A stretch of DNA of 53,461 bases. Source: CAYRPN01 sp964426135 (GTDB lineage: Bacteria > Planctomycetota > Phycisphaerae > Phycisphaerales > Phycisphaeraceae). How positions within the stretch are numbered: the stretch's first letter is position 1; every line of letters starts with the position of its first letter. The position numbers and the translations under genes are program-made. Shown piece by piece: positions 45,048 to 53,390 of the stretch. The stretch lies in the NCBI GenBank assembly GCA_964426135.1, contig CAYRPN010000028.1:1-53461 (forward strand), written 5' to 3'. Under the pieces are notes generated by a model. The model did not search any database. It was not told the origin of the DNA and saw nothing but the letters and a program-made list of their open reading frames with translations.

Positions 45048-46178
45048 ATGCTCCGCATTCTCTTCATCACATTTGCTTTGCTTTTTGGCTCTGTCGCGCC
45101 GGTTCACGCAGCCGAAGCGCAGCCCGTCATCCAGATCGCCATTCTGCTCGATACCAGCAACAGCATGGACGGGCTGATCGACCAGGCGAAATCGCAGCTC
45201 TGGAAGGTCGTCAACGAGTTCGTCGCGGTCAAGCGCGACGGACGGCGTCCGCTGCTGCAAGTCGCGCTGTTCGAATACGGCAACAACCGCCTCGTCGCCG
45301 GGGAGCATTTCGTCCGCAAGGTCACCGCGCTGACCGACGACCTCGACAAGATCTCGCAGGAACTCTTCGCGCTCAAAGCCACGCAACTTGCTGGCAGCGA
45401 GGAGTATCCCGGCGCTGCCATTGCAGCCGCGGTGGATCGCCTCGAATGGAGCAAGGACGGCGCTGACCTGAAAGTGATTTACGTCGCGGGCAACGAAGCA
45501 TTCGATCAAGGCCCCGTGGACTTCCGCGCGTCGTGCAAGACGGCGATCACCAAAGGCATCCAGGTCAACACGATCTACTGCGGCTCCAACGCCGAGGCGG
45601 TCGCCGGTCTGTGGAAAGACGCGGCAAGCCTGGCGGACGGCACGTTCATGAGCATCGATCACAACGCGAAGGTGGTGGAGATCGCCGCCCCGCAGGACAA
45701 GGAGTTGGCGGAACTGGGCGGCAAGCTCAACGGCACGTACGTTCCTTTCGGCGGCCAGGCCACGGCCGGTGCCGCGAATCAAAAAGCCCAGGACGCCAAC
45801 ACCGCCGGCGTCTCCGAAGCGGCAGCCGCCCAGCGCGCCGTCGCCAAGGGCTCGGCCAACTATCGCAACGGAGCCTGGTGCCTCGTCGATCGCATCTATG
45901 TGGATGGCGCCAAACTCGACGACATCAAGGCGGAGGAACTGCCGGAGAACATGCGGAAGATGTCGCTTCAGGAGCGCAAGGCGTTTCTCGAAGGGAAGAA
46001 AGCGGAACGCGAGAACTTGCGCAAGAAGATCGGCGAACTGAACGACAGCCGGGCCAAGTATGTCGCGGAAGAAACGCGGAAGCAGGTGGATGCGAACGGC
46101 AAGCTGACGCTCGACAAAGCGGTGATCGAATCGATCCGCAAGCAGGCGGAGAAGAAGGATTACAAGTTTGAGAAGTGA
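45048..46178 (+). CDS. Secreted VWA domain protein, paralogue 1
   Basis: The 376-residue protein has a signal peptide (FITFALLFGSVAPVHAA) and a VWA domain starting at AILLDTSNSMDGLIDQAK with metal-site Asp35. It then shows CLVD in a short C-terminal domain and a charged helical tail with EELPENMRKMSLQERKAFLE. AAGGA lies 7 nt upstream. The adjacent gene encodes a paralogue with the same layout, so this is a tandem duplication. Function is unknown; the Lys/Glu-rich tail suggests a coiled coil. Confidence 0.88.
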   Translation: MLRILFITFALLFGSVAPVHAAEAQPVIQIAILLDTSNSMDGLIDQAKSQLWKVVNEFVAVKRDGRRPLLQVALFEYGNNRLVAGEHFVRKVTALTDDLDKISQELFALKATQLAGSEEYPGAAIAAAVDRLEWSKDGADLKVIYVAGNEAFDQGPVDFRASCKTAITKGIQVNTIYCGSNAEAVAGLWKDAASLADGTFMSIDHNAKVVEIAAPQDKELAELGGKLNGTYVPFGGQATAGAANQKAQDANTAGVSEAAAAQRAVAKGSANYRNGAWCLVDRIYVDGAKLDDIKAEELPENMRKMSLQERKAFLEGKKAERENLRKKIGELNDSRAKYVAEETRKQVDANGKLTLDKAVIESIRKQAEKKDYKFEK

Positions 46179-46352
46179 TCCCGAGAACCAGCACACGCCA
46201 TAGGCGGTCTGGCTCCGGTTGCAGGGGCTGGAGGGCGAGCAACCGAGGTTTTTCAGACAGTTTCGCTTCGACAATCAACAGCCATCCGCGGTAGGCCGTG
46301 CCCACCGTACACAGAACCCGCAAGCACCAACATCCCCATTAGGAGTGCCATC

Positions 46353-47555
46353 ATGAACGCCAGCACCAAGTTCGCCGCCGCCTCCGCCGCGTTGTTTCTT
46401 TCGATCGCCGCGCCGCTGTCACCAGCCGAGGATAAGCCGCAGGCCCAGACCGCGCCGGTGGTCGATGCGACCGCGGCCGAGAAGATCGCCGTGAAGCCCG
46501 CCGCCAACCAGCCCGTCATCCAACTCGCCATCCTCATCGACACCAGCAACAGCATGGACGGCCTGATCGATCAGGCCAAGTCGCAGCTCTGGAAAATCGT
46601 CAACCAGTTCGTCGCTGTGAAGCGCGACGGGCAGCGACCGATCCTGCAAGTGGCGCTCTTCGAATACGGCAACGACGGCTTGCCCGCGAAGGAGAACCAC
46701 GTCCGCCTCGTCACGCCGTTCACCGATGACCTCGATCTCGTGTCGAAGGAACTCTTCGCGCTGAAGACCAACGGCGGCGAGGAATATTGCGGCGCGGTGA
46801 TCAAGGCCGCGGTCGATCGCCTGGCGTGGAGCAAGAACAACGCGGATCTGAAGGTGGTCTACATCGCGGGCAACGAGCCGTTCAGCCAGGGCCCCGTCGA
46901 TTTCCGCAACAGTTGCAAGGACGCGATCACCAAGGGCATTCAGATCAACACGATTTTCTGCGGCCCCAATGCCGAGGGCATCAGCACAAGCTGGAAGGAC
47001 GGCGCGGTGCTGGCGGACGGCACGTTCGTGAGCATCGATCAGAACACGCGGGTGGCGCACATCGACGCCCCGCAGGACAAGGAACTGGCGGCGCTGGGGC
47101 TGGAGATCAACAAGACCTTCGTGCCCTACGGCGGCAAAGCGAAAGAAGGCGCGGAGAACCAGGTGCTGCAGGACAGCAACGCCGCCGCGGCTGCGCCGGG
47201 CGCCGCGGTGCAGCGCGCGGTGTCCAAGGCTTCGGCGAACTACCGCAACAGCGCGTGGTGCCTCGTCGATGCCGTCACGCTCGACAACGTCGATCTCTCC
47301 AAGGTCAAGGATGAAGAACTGCCCGAGAACATGCGCAAGATGACGCTGGACCAGCGCAAGGCGTATCTGATTGAAAAGAAGAATGAACGCGAAGCGATTC
47401 AGAAGAAGGTCGCCGAGTTGAACAAGGCCCGCGACAGCTACGTGGCGGAGGAAACCAAGAAGCTCGCCGCCAAGAACAAGACGGAAACGCTCGACTCGGC
47501 GGTGATCGGCACCGTGCGCAAGCAGGCCGAGGCGAAGAATTACAAGTTTGAGTGA
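46353..47555 (+). CDS. Secreted VWA domain protein, paralogue 2
   Basis: The 400-residue protein matches paralogue 1 along its length (LIDTSNSMDGLIDQAKSQLW, Asp63; ELPENMRKMTLDQRKAYL). It has a longer spacer after the signal peptide. Shared cysteines (YCGAV, SCKD, FCGPN, WCLVD) suggest conserved disulphides in an oxidising compartment. AGGAG precedes the ATG. The 174-bp gap between the paralogues shows no repeat or gene. Confidence 0.88.
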   Translation: MNASTKFAAASAALFLSIAAPLSPAEDKPQAQTAPVVDATAAEKIAVKPAANQPVIQLAILIDTSNSMDGLIDQAKSQLWKIVNQFVAVKRDGQRPILQVALFEYGNDGLPAKENHVRLVTPFTDDLDLVSKELFALKTNGGEEYCGAVIKAAVDRLAWSKNNADLKVVYIAGNEPFSQGPVDFRNSCKDAITKGIQINTIFCGPNAEGISTSWKDGAVLADGTFVSIDQNTRVAHIDAPQDKELAALGLEINKTFVPYGGKAKEGAENQVLQDSNAAAAAPGAAVQRAVSKASANYRNSAWCLVDAVTLDNVDLSKVKDEELPENMRKMTLDQRKAYLIEKKNEREAIQKKVAELNKARDSYVAEETKKLAAKNKTETLDSAVIGTVRKQAEAKNYKFE

Positions 47556-47613
47556 ATGCGTGGAACACTTTGGTGTTTCATCGCCCCAATGCGACAATAC
47601 CTCCACACGCGGC

Positions 47614-47643
47614 AAAGCCCAGGGATGGCCATCCCTGGGCTTT
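47614..47643. terminator. 30-bp perfect palindrome, terminator-like
   Basis: AAAGCCCAGGGATGG and its exact complement meet without a loop gap, giving a 13-bp GC-rich stem followed by TTT. It lies 58 bp after the VWA stop and 16 bp before the response-regulator ATG. It can end the VWA transcript or control regulator translation. Confidence 0.6.
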
Positions 47644-47659
47644 GACGCAGGAACCGATT

Positions 47660-48364
47660 ATGTCATCCGCCCACAAAGTGCTGGTTGTTGAGGACGATGC
47701 CGCCATCCGCCGCGGCATCGTCGATGCGCTCAAGTTTGAAGGCTTCGGCGTGTTCGAAGCGGGCGACGGCGAGAAAGCGCTCGACATGGCGCTGGGCGTC
47801 GATTGCTCATTGATCCTGCTCGACCTCGTGCTGCCCAAGCGCGACGGACTCTCCATTCTCAAGGAAGTCCGCGTCAGCAAACCCACGCTGCCGGTCATCA
47901 TCCTCACCGCCCGCGGCGAGGAGCACGATCGCGTGCAGGGCCTGAAGCTCGGCGCCGATGACTACGTGGTCAAACCCTTCAGCGTGAAGGAACTGCTGGC
48001 CCGCGTGGCGGCGGTCCTGCGCCGCAGCCCGGAGCGGCCCATGGATGTCAAGAACGTCAAGTTCGCTGGCGGCATGGCGGACCTGGCGCGGCGGGAACTG
48101 AAGTTCGACGGCGGCGAGCGCACCGAACTCTCCGACCGCGAACTGGAACTATTGCGCTACCTCGCCATCAACAGCAACCGCGCCGTGTCGCGCGACGAGA
48201 TTCTTTCCCGCGTCTGGGGCATGGACCCGGCGGGCGTCGCCACCCGCACCATCGACATGCACGTGGCCCGCCTGCGCGAGAAGCTGCGCGACGACGCGGA
48301 CGAGCCGAAGGTGCTGCTTACCGTGCGAGGGAAGGGATATATGTTTGCAGGGACAATGGCGTGA
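47660..48364 (+). CDS. OmpR-family response regulator
   Basis: The 234-residue protein has a receiver domain with the acidic pair EDD (11-13), phosphoacceptor Asp55 (LILLDLVLPKRDG), Thr in LTARG and Lys105 (VKPF). A winged-helix DNA-binding domain follows (ELELLRYLAINSNRAVSRDE, VDMHVARLREKL-like TIDMHVARLREKL, TVRGKGYMF). ATG 47660 is chosen at the conserved start with AGGAA upstream. The partner kinase follows 165 bp downstream. Confidence 0.95.
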   Translation: MSSAHKVLVVEDDAAIRRGIVDALKFEGFGVFEAGDGEKALDMALGVDCSLILLDLVLPKRDGLSILKEVRVSKPTLPVIILTARGEEHDRVQGLKLGADDYVVKPFSVKELLARVAAVLRRSPERPMDVKNVKFAGGMADLARRELKFDGGERTELSDRELELLRYLAINSNRAVSRDEILSRVWGMDPAGVATRTIDMHVARLREKLRDDADEPKVLLTVRGKGYMFAGTMA

Positions 48365-48374
48365 GGGAACAAGA

Positions 48375-48490
48375 CGAATAGTGAGTGATGAGTGATGATT
48401 TGCGATTGGCTATATCGGAGCGTGAAATAGGCGCCTTGTATGTATTTCTGCAATAACCAATCACCACTCACTATTCATCACTAACTATTC
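48375..48490. repeat. AGTGAGTGATGAGTGATGA-type inverted short repeats
   Basis: AATAGTGAGTGATGAGTGAT (about 48379) recurs as its complement near 48457-48490, separated by a short AT-richer stretch. It sits between the response regulator and kinase genes and could fold into a long hairpin in their transcript. Confidence 0.75.
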
Positions 48491-48529
48491 GCATTGTGAA
48501 CCCGCCTACGATCACCTGGAAAGCAACAA

Positions 48530-50398
48530 ATGCGTCGCCCCTGGCTCATCGGCATCCTGTTCGGCATCTGCCTCGTCGTGGTCTTCACCGCGATGGCGTG
48601 GGTTTCCGCGCAGGCGATCCGGCTGGACCGCGAGGAGGAGCGGGCCCGCAAGCAGCTGGCTCTCGAAGAAGACGTGCGCCTCGCCCTGGGCCGCATGGAC
48701 ACCATGCTCGCGCCGCTGATCCTCCAGGAGAACGCCCGGCCGTACTTCCTCTATCGCTCCTTCTATTCGCCGCAACGTGCGTACACCGAGATGTATGCCC
48801 CGATCGAGTTCGCCAAGATTCGCGTGCCGTCGCCGCTATTGACGTATCGCTCGCCCTACACCAGGCTGCATTTTCAGATTGATCCATCGGGCGAGATCAC
48901 ATCGCCGCAGGTGCCGCAGGGCAACATGCGCGACGTGGCGGAATCGCAGTTCGCCTCGCACGAGACGGTCGCCGCCGCGGATGCTCTGTTCACGCAGTTG
49001 AAGCAGGCGATCACCCGCGACGCGCTCCTGGCGGCGCTGCCGTCGGACCTGACGCCGATGCAGAAGCTGGAGCGTCAGTTGTCGCTGATGCAGGCGAAGC
49101 GCTCGCCCGAACCCAGCCAGTCGCCCGAGCAATCGATCGTCCAGGGCCCCGGCCAGGCCAACGCCGCGCCGAGCAATCCCGGCAAATACACGAGTCGGCT
49201 GGGGTCGCTGACCCAGGCCGACAACGAGGCCCGCAACACCGCGCAGTCCCTCTACGCCGACCAGCAGGTGCAGCAGAAGGCCACGCTCAACAAAACGCTC
49301 GACCCGCTCAGCGACGTGACCGAAGGCGTGATGCGGCCCGTGTGGATCAAGGATCAGCTCATCCTCGGCCGCCGCGTGACCATCAACGGCAAGGACTACA
49401 TCCAGGGCTGCTGGGTCAACTGGGAATTCATGCGCGACTGGCTGGCGCGCAGCGTGAAAGACATTTTCCCCGACGCCCACATCGAGCCGATCGCCTTCGT
49501 CGACGCCAGCCCCAAGCCGCGCATGCTCGCCGCCCTGCCCGCCAAGCTCATCGTGCCGGCGATCAATCTCGACGACGGCGACGGCATCAGCACCATGCAG
49601 GTCGTGCTCATCGGCGCGTGGGTGTGCATGTTGCTCGCCGCCGCCGCGGTGGGCTCGCTGCTGGTGGGCGCCGTGGCGCTCAGTGAGCGGCGCGGCGCTT
49701 TCGTCTCCGCCGTCACGCACGAATTGCGCACGCCGCTGACCACGTTCCGCATGTATGCCGAGATGCTCGAGCAGGGCATGGTGCGAGAGGAAGCGACGAA
49801 GCAGGAATACCTCACCACCATGCGCGTCGAGTCCGATCGCCTGAGCCACCTCGTGGAGAACGTGCTCGCCTACGCCCGGCTGGAGCGCGTCAGTCCATCC
49901 AACCGCGCGGTGGATATCCCCGTCGAACGCCTGCTCACCCGTGTCAGCGACCGCATGTCGCAGCGCGCCCAGCAGGCGAACATGGAGGTGGATGTACAGC
50001 TCAACGGCGCCGCCGGCGAAGTGGTGCACGCCGACCCGGGCGCGGTGGATCAGATTCTGTTCAACCTCGTGGACAACGCGTGCAAGTACGCCGCCACCGC
50101 CACCGACCGCCGCATCCACGTCGACGCCGGCCGCGACAACGGCCACGTCCGCATCCAGGTGCGCGACCACGGCCCGGGCATCAACCCCGTCGAGGGACGA
50201 CGATTGTTCCAGCCCTTCCGCAAGAGCGCCAAGGATGCGGCCCACTCCGCGCCGGGCGTTGGACTTGGTTTGGCCCTATCTCGAAGACTTGCGCAAGCGA
50301 TGGGCGGCAGCCTGAAATTGCTGGAGCAACCCGGCGACAACGACGGCGCGTGCTTCGAGTTGATTCTGCCCGTGGCGAAGGAGCCGCGAACGCAGTGA
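48530..50398 (+). CDS. Sensor histidine kinase
   Basis: The 622-residue protein has an N-terminal transmembrane helix (LIGILFGICLVVVFTAMAWV), a periplasmic sensor of ~330 residues and a second helix (VLIGAWVCMLLAAAAVGSLL). A HisKA domain follows with His397 (SAVTHELRTPLTTFRMY), then the ATPase domain (NLVDNACKYA, DHGPGI, GVGLGLALSRRL). The sensor contains a Gln/Pro-rich linker (about 190-225) and a NGKDYIQGCWVNW segment; no known sensor fold is recognised. It forms a two-component pair with the OmpR-type regulator. Confidence 0.94.
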   Translation: MRRPWLIGILFGICLVVVFTAMAWVSAQAIRLDREEERARKQLALEEDVRLALGRMDTMLAPLILQENARPYFLYRSFYSPQRAYTEMYAPIEFAKIRVPSPLLTYRSPYTRLHFQIDPSGEITSPQVPQGNMRDVAESQFASHETVAAADALFTQLKQAITRDALLAALPSDLTPMQKLERQLSLMQAKRSPEPSQSPEQSIVQGPGQANAAPSNPGKYTSRLGSLTQADNEARNTAQSLYADQQVQQKATLNKTLDPLSDVTEGVMRPVWIKDQLILGRRVTINGKDYIQGCWVNWEFMRDWLARSVKDIFPDAHIEPIAFVDASPKPRMLAALPAKLIVPAINLDDGDGISTMQVVLIGAWVCMLLAAAAVGSLLVGAVALSERRGAFVSAVTHELRTPLTTFRMYAEMLEQGMVREEATKQEYLTTMRVESDRLSHLVENVLAYARLERVSPSNRAVDIPVERLLTRVSDRMSQRAQQANMEVDVQLNGAAGEVVHADPGAVDQILFNLVDNACKYAATATDRRIHVDAGRDNGHVRIQVRDHGPGINPVEGRRLFQPFRKSAKDAAHSAPGVGLGLALSRRLAQAMGGSLKLLEQPGDNDGACFELILPVAKEPRTQ

Positions 50399-50444
50399 AC
50401 GGTTCGCGCTTCGCGCTCGAATTGCAATGTGTTCCACTTCCCAG

Positions 50445-50521
50445 TTTAGCGACGGGGCTTGCCCCGCTTCGGCAGATCACCTTGAACGTGCGACCGGAGC
50501 GGGGCAAGCCCCGTCGCTAAA
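50445..50521. repeat. Palindrome with TTTAGC...GCTAAA ends
   Basis: The arms TTTAGCGACGGGGCTTGCCC (from 50445) and their exact complement (to 50521) enclose a ~30-nt spacer. It belongs to the same end-sequence class as the RAYT-flanking palindromes. It lies 47 bp after the kinase stop. Confidence 0.85.
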
Positions 50522-50546
50522 CATTCGGAACGCGTACACCGTCCGT

Positions 50547-50552
50547 TACAAT
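50547..50552 (+). promoter_or_regulatory. TACAAT -10 box 7 nt before the GH5-like ATG
   Basis: TACAAT, seven bases, then ATG 50560. TTCGGA at 50524 with a 17-bp spacer is a weak -35 match. Confidence 0.45.
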
Positions 50553-50559
50553 CCCTTTC

Positions 50560-51699
50560 ATGCCCTTCACCTCCCGTCGCGCTTCCGCGATCCTTTGCTT
50601 GCTCCTCCTTTCCGCCTGCCACGCCGCGCCTGCTTCGAAACTGCCCCGCATCCGCGTCGCCGATGACAATCGCGGCTTCGTCTTCACCGACGGCGACAAG
50701 GCCGCCAAACCGTTTCGCGTCTGGGGCGTCAACTACGATCACGATCGCGACGGCAAGCTCATCGAGGACTACTGGCACGAACAGTGGGCCACGGTCATCG
50801 AAGATTTCGAGGAAATGAAACAGCTCGGCGCCAACGTGGTGCGCGTGCACCTGCAGATCGGCAGGTTCATGGATGGCCCGGACAAGCCGAACGAGAAATC
50901 ATTGGCGCAGCTTGCGAAGCTCGTCGCGCTTGCCGACGACACCGGGCTTTACCTCGACATCACCGGCCTCGCCTGTTACCACAAAGCCGAAACGCCTGCG
51001 TGGTATGTGTCGATGAAAGAGAAAGAGCGCTGGGCGGCCCAGGCGCATTTCTGGGAGGCGATCGCCAAAACCTGCGCCGCGGCCCGCGGCAGCGCCGCTG
51101 TCTTCTGCTACGACCTGATGAACGAACCGATCGCTCCGGGTGGCAAAGGAACAGCCGACGACTGGCTCCCCGGCAACGCGCTGGGCGGCAAGCACTTCGT
51201 GCAGCGGATCACGCTGGAGCCGGAGGGACGCAAGGCCGAGGACATCGCCGTCGCGTGGATTCAGCAGCTTTCCGCCGCCATCCGCAAGCACGACCAGCGA
51301 TCGCTCATCACCGTGGGCCTCTTGCCGTGGAGCCTGCCCGATGATCGCCGCAAGTTCTTCGGCGGGCTTTACAGCGGCTTCGATCCCAAAGCCGTCGCCC
51401 CGCACGTCGACTTCATCGCCACGCACATCTACCCCGAAAGCAAGAAGCACGATCAGGCGATGGACACGCTGCGCGGCTTCGCGGTGGGCAAGCCAGTCGT
51501 CGTCGAGGAGTTCTTCGCTTTGAAATGCTCCTTCGAGGAAGCCGACGCGTTCGTGAAGCAGTCGAAGGAAGTCACCGGCATGTCCGGCTTCGTCAGCTTT
51601 TACTGGGGCAAGACAGAGAAGGAATTGAAGGAAGGCAAAACCCTGCAGGACGCGATCCTGGCGAAGTGGTTGGAGTATTTTGCACAGAATGCTCAATAA
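50560..51699 (+). CDS. GH5-like glycoside hydrolase lipoprotein
   Basis: The 379-residue protein has a lipoprotein signal with LLSAC (Cys20). Its TIM-barrel domain resembles GH5/GH-A cellulases and mannanases: FRVWGVNYDHD, GANVVRVHLQ, the acid/base motif DLMNEP with Glu189, HIYPE, and VVVEEFF with the nucleophile at Glu316 or Glu317. It should be anchored on the outer side of a membrane and act on beta-glycans; exact specificity is unclear. The promoter box overlaps the region just before ATG, suggesting a leaderless mRNA. Confidence 0.85.
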   Translation: MPFTSRRASAILCLLLLSACHAAPASKLPRIRVADDNRGFVFTDGDKAAKPFRVWGVNYDHDRDGKLIEDYWHEQWATVIEDFEEMKQLGANVVRVHLQIGRFMDGPDKPNEKSLAQLAKLVALADDTGLYLDITGLACYHKAETPAWYVSMKEKERWAAQAHFWEAIAKTCAAARGSAAVFCYDLMNEPIAPGGKGTADDWLPGNALGGKHFVQRITLEPEGRKAEDIAVAWIQQLSAAIRKHDQRSLITVGLLPWSLPDDRRKFFGGLYSGFDPKAVAPHVDFIATHIYPESKKHDQAMDTLRGFAVGKPVVVEEFFALKCSFEEADAFVKQSKEVTGMSGFVSFYWGKTEKELKEGKTLQDAILAKWLEYFAQNAQ

Positions 51700-51782
51700 C
51701 GGCTCTCAATAGTTGTAATATCGAATACCTCGCAATAATATGAACAGGGTATTCCCGCCTTCTCATACTTGTAGAGGCTGCC

Positions 51783-52361
51783 ATGGCTGAGCGTGACTTC
51801 TCGGAACGTCTTGCGAAAATGCCGGAGGAGAACAAACCTCACATCAATGTCATTTATGAGCAACACATGGAATGGGCTCGGCATTTCGATAACTTAATTT
51901 GGATTTCATTTAGTATTATTGCACCTTTGAGTCTCGCCGGATTGACTCAATACGACGAGGCTTCACCTGTCGGACTTGCGATCATCGGTATTGGATCGAT
52001 CGTGTTGATCACAGGCTGGCACTTGATCGCGGAAGGTCAACGAAGAAATTGGCGTGATCGATTCCGTGTGACTGACGCCATCGAGCGGCATTGGTTGTTG
52101 CGCGACCAAAGTGATTCATTCAAGCCACTCGCTGGTTCAGAACCACGGTGCTTTTCAGTACGTGAAGTCCGCAAGGGACTTGTAATTCTCATAATTGTTG
52201 TGTGGTTAATTTCGTGCCTCATTAAAATTCTTTCGACAATCTGTACCCAATCACCCGCATGCACTCCATCAGAGAAAAGCACGAGGGAGAAGGTGGTGAG
52301 TGCATATAAAGAGATTCCCTATTCCGCTTCTGCACACAGGATCAGGCTCCGCCGCTCTTGA
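51783..52361 (+). CDS. Orphan membrane protein of unknown function
   Basis: The 192-residue protein has an amphipathic start (INVIYEQHMEWARHFDNLIW), a helical hairpin (ISFSIIAPLSLAGLTQY and LAIIGIGSIVLITGWHLIAE) and a third hydrophobic segment (GLVILIIVVWLISCLIKIL). Its GC is clearly below that of neighbouring genes, so recent acquisition is likely. I recognise no family; the two-helix hairpin next to a charged cytoplasmic region is reminiscent of SLATT-type effectors, but that is only an impression. Its 3' end overlaps the toxin gene on the other strand by 20 bp. Confidence 0.7.
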   Translation: MAERDFSERLAKMPEENKPHINVIYEQHMEWARHFDNLIWISFSIIAPLSLAGLTQYDEASPVGLAIIGIGSIVLITGWHLIAEGQRRNWRDRFRVTDAIERHWLLRDQSDSFKPLAGSEPRCFSVREVRKGLVILIIVVWLISCLIKILSTICTQSPACTPSEKSTREKVVSAYKEIPYSASAHRIRLRRS

Positions 52362-52608
52362 CGATTCGGTCATACTCCGCGTGGGTGCCGATCCATACCC
52401 AGATCATGTCGGCCCCGTCCTCGACCGCGATGGCTCGATAGTGCAGTCCAACCCGCACCGTCCAGAGGGCGCCGATCTTCTTGAAATGGAGCGAGGGATG
52501 ATGCGGATCAGTTCGCAACGTTTGATAGTAGCGATCCGCCAGACGCCGGACCTCTTCAGGCAGCCGGTCGTAGCAGGCCCAGAAGCGTGGTGAAGCCCGG
52601 TGGTTCAT
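52342..52608 (-). CDS. RelE/ParE-fold toxin-like protein
   Basis: The 88-residue protein shows the RelE/ParE pattern: helices at the start (FWACYDRLPEEVRRLADRYY) and strands SLHFKKIGALWTVRVGLHYR and DMIWVWIGTHAEYDRI. The final 'GTHAEYDRI' is common in HigB-like proteins. ATG 52608 overlaps the antitoxin stop (ATGA), so the antitoxin is translated first. It is probably an mRNA interferase or gyrase inhibitor. Confidence 0.85.
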   Translation of the reverse strand: MNHRASPRFWACYDRLPEEVRRLADRYYQTLRTDPHHPSLHFKKIGALWTVRVGLHYRAIAVEDGADMIWVWIGTHAEYDRIVKSGGA

Positions 52609-52805
52609 CGTTCTGTGCAACGCCCCTCGCGCCGATCCCGCTTCGCTTCCTCGACCAGCCAATTCAGACGGCCGGCCGACACATCCGCCTCCAACTGGCG
52701 GTCCCACGCCTGAGCGTCGAACTCCGCGAACCAAGCGCGAAACGTGGCCAACTCTGCGGGGGAGAGTTGCCGAACACCCTGTTCCAGTTGCTCAATCGTG
52801 TTCAT
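52605..52805 (-). CDS. Antitoxin of the RelE/ParE-like pair
   Basis: The 66-residue protein is helical and acidic (TIEQLEQGVRQLSPAELATF, then WFAEFDAQAWDRQLEADVSA) and ends in a basic tail (KRDRREGR). This is the usual form of antitoxins partnered with such toxins. ATG 52805 is chosen; TTG 52811 is in frame. Confidence 0.82.
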   Translation of the reverse strand: MNTIEQLEQGVRQLSPAELATFRAWFAEFDAQAWDRQLEADVSAGRLNWLVEEAKRDRREGRCTER

Positions 52806-52855
52806 GAACAAAGCCTATTCCTGACGCCGATCGGAAGCAACTCTTCGCAATCCGA

Positions 52856-53353
52856 TCACGTCCCGTTCTTCGATTGGCGCTTCCCCGCGCGATAGGTCGT
52901 GAACCGGTCGCCGGCCAGCGCGGAGGTGACCAGGTCCCGCAACTCATCGGGCAGGCGATCATGCTGCCACGCTCGCTCGGTTTCCGCTGACATGTTCGCT
53001 GCCTCAATCGCTTTCACGGCATAAAGAGCGGCGCCCAGCGCGTGTTCCGCCATGTGGGCCGTGGCGACGGCATGTCCCGCCGCGCGGGCCGCCGCGGTGG
53101 CCGATGGAATCGCAGCATTGCGCGCCGCGGCATGCGAAGCGACGGCGGCTTTCTGCGCCGCGCCGACGGGCACTTCACCCCTCGCCCATTTCCGGGCGAC
53201 TTCGATGGCCCGCCTCGGCCGATCGTCCGCGTCACTCACAAACAGCGGCAGCACGCGCTCAGCGCAGTCCGCCGCCCACGCCGCCAGTTGGCGATGCTGC
53301 GCGATATCCAGCGGGCCGCCGCGATGCCTGGCTACAAATCGCCGGTCGCGCAT
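52856..53353 (-). CDS. Imm-5-like putative immunity protein
   Basis: The 165-residue Ala-rich helical protein resembles the 'putative immunity protein' (Imm-5-like) family: AAWAADCAERVLPLFVSDAD, RPRRAIEVARKWARGE, repeated AARAAGHAVATAH and a C-terminal W.HDRLPDELR. Family members are predicted to protect against polymorphic toxins. No toxin is seen nearby, so it may be an orphan. It starts at ATG 53353; the terminal repeat lies upstream. Confidence 0.75.
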   Translation of the reverse strand: MRDRRFVARHRGGPLDIAQHRQLAAWAADCAERVLPLFVSDADDRPRRAIEVARKWARGEVPVGAAQKAAVASHAAARNAAIPSATAAARAAGHAVATAHMAEHALGAALYAVKAIEAANMSAETERAWQHDRLPDELRDLVTSALAGDRFTTYRAGKRQSKNGT

Positions 53354-53390
53354 GGGGTTGCTCCGTGGCGGAATCGAAACGGGGTCGTTA

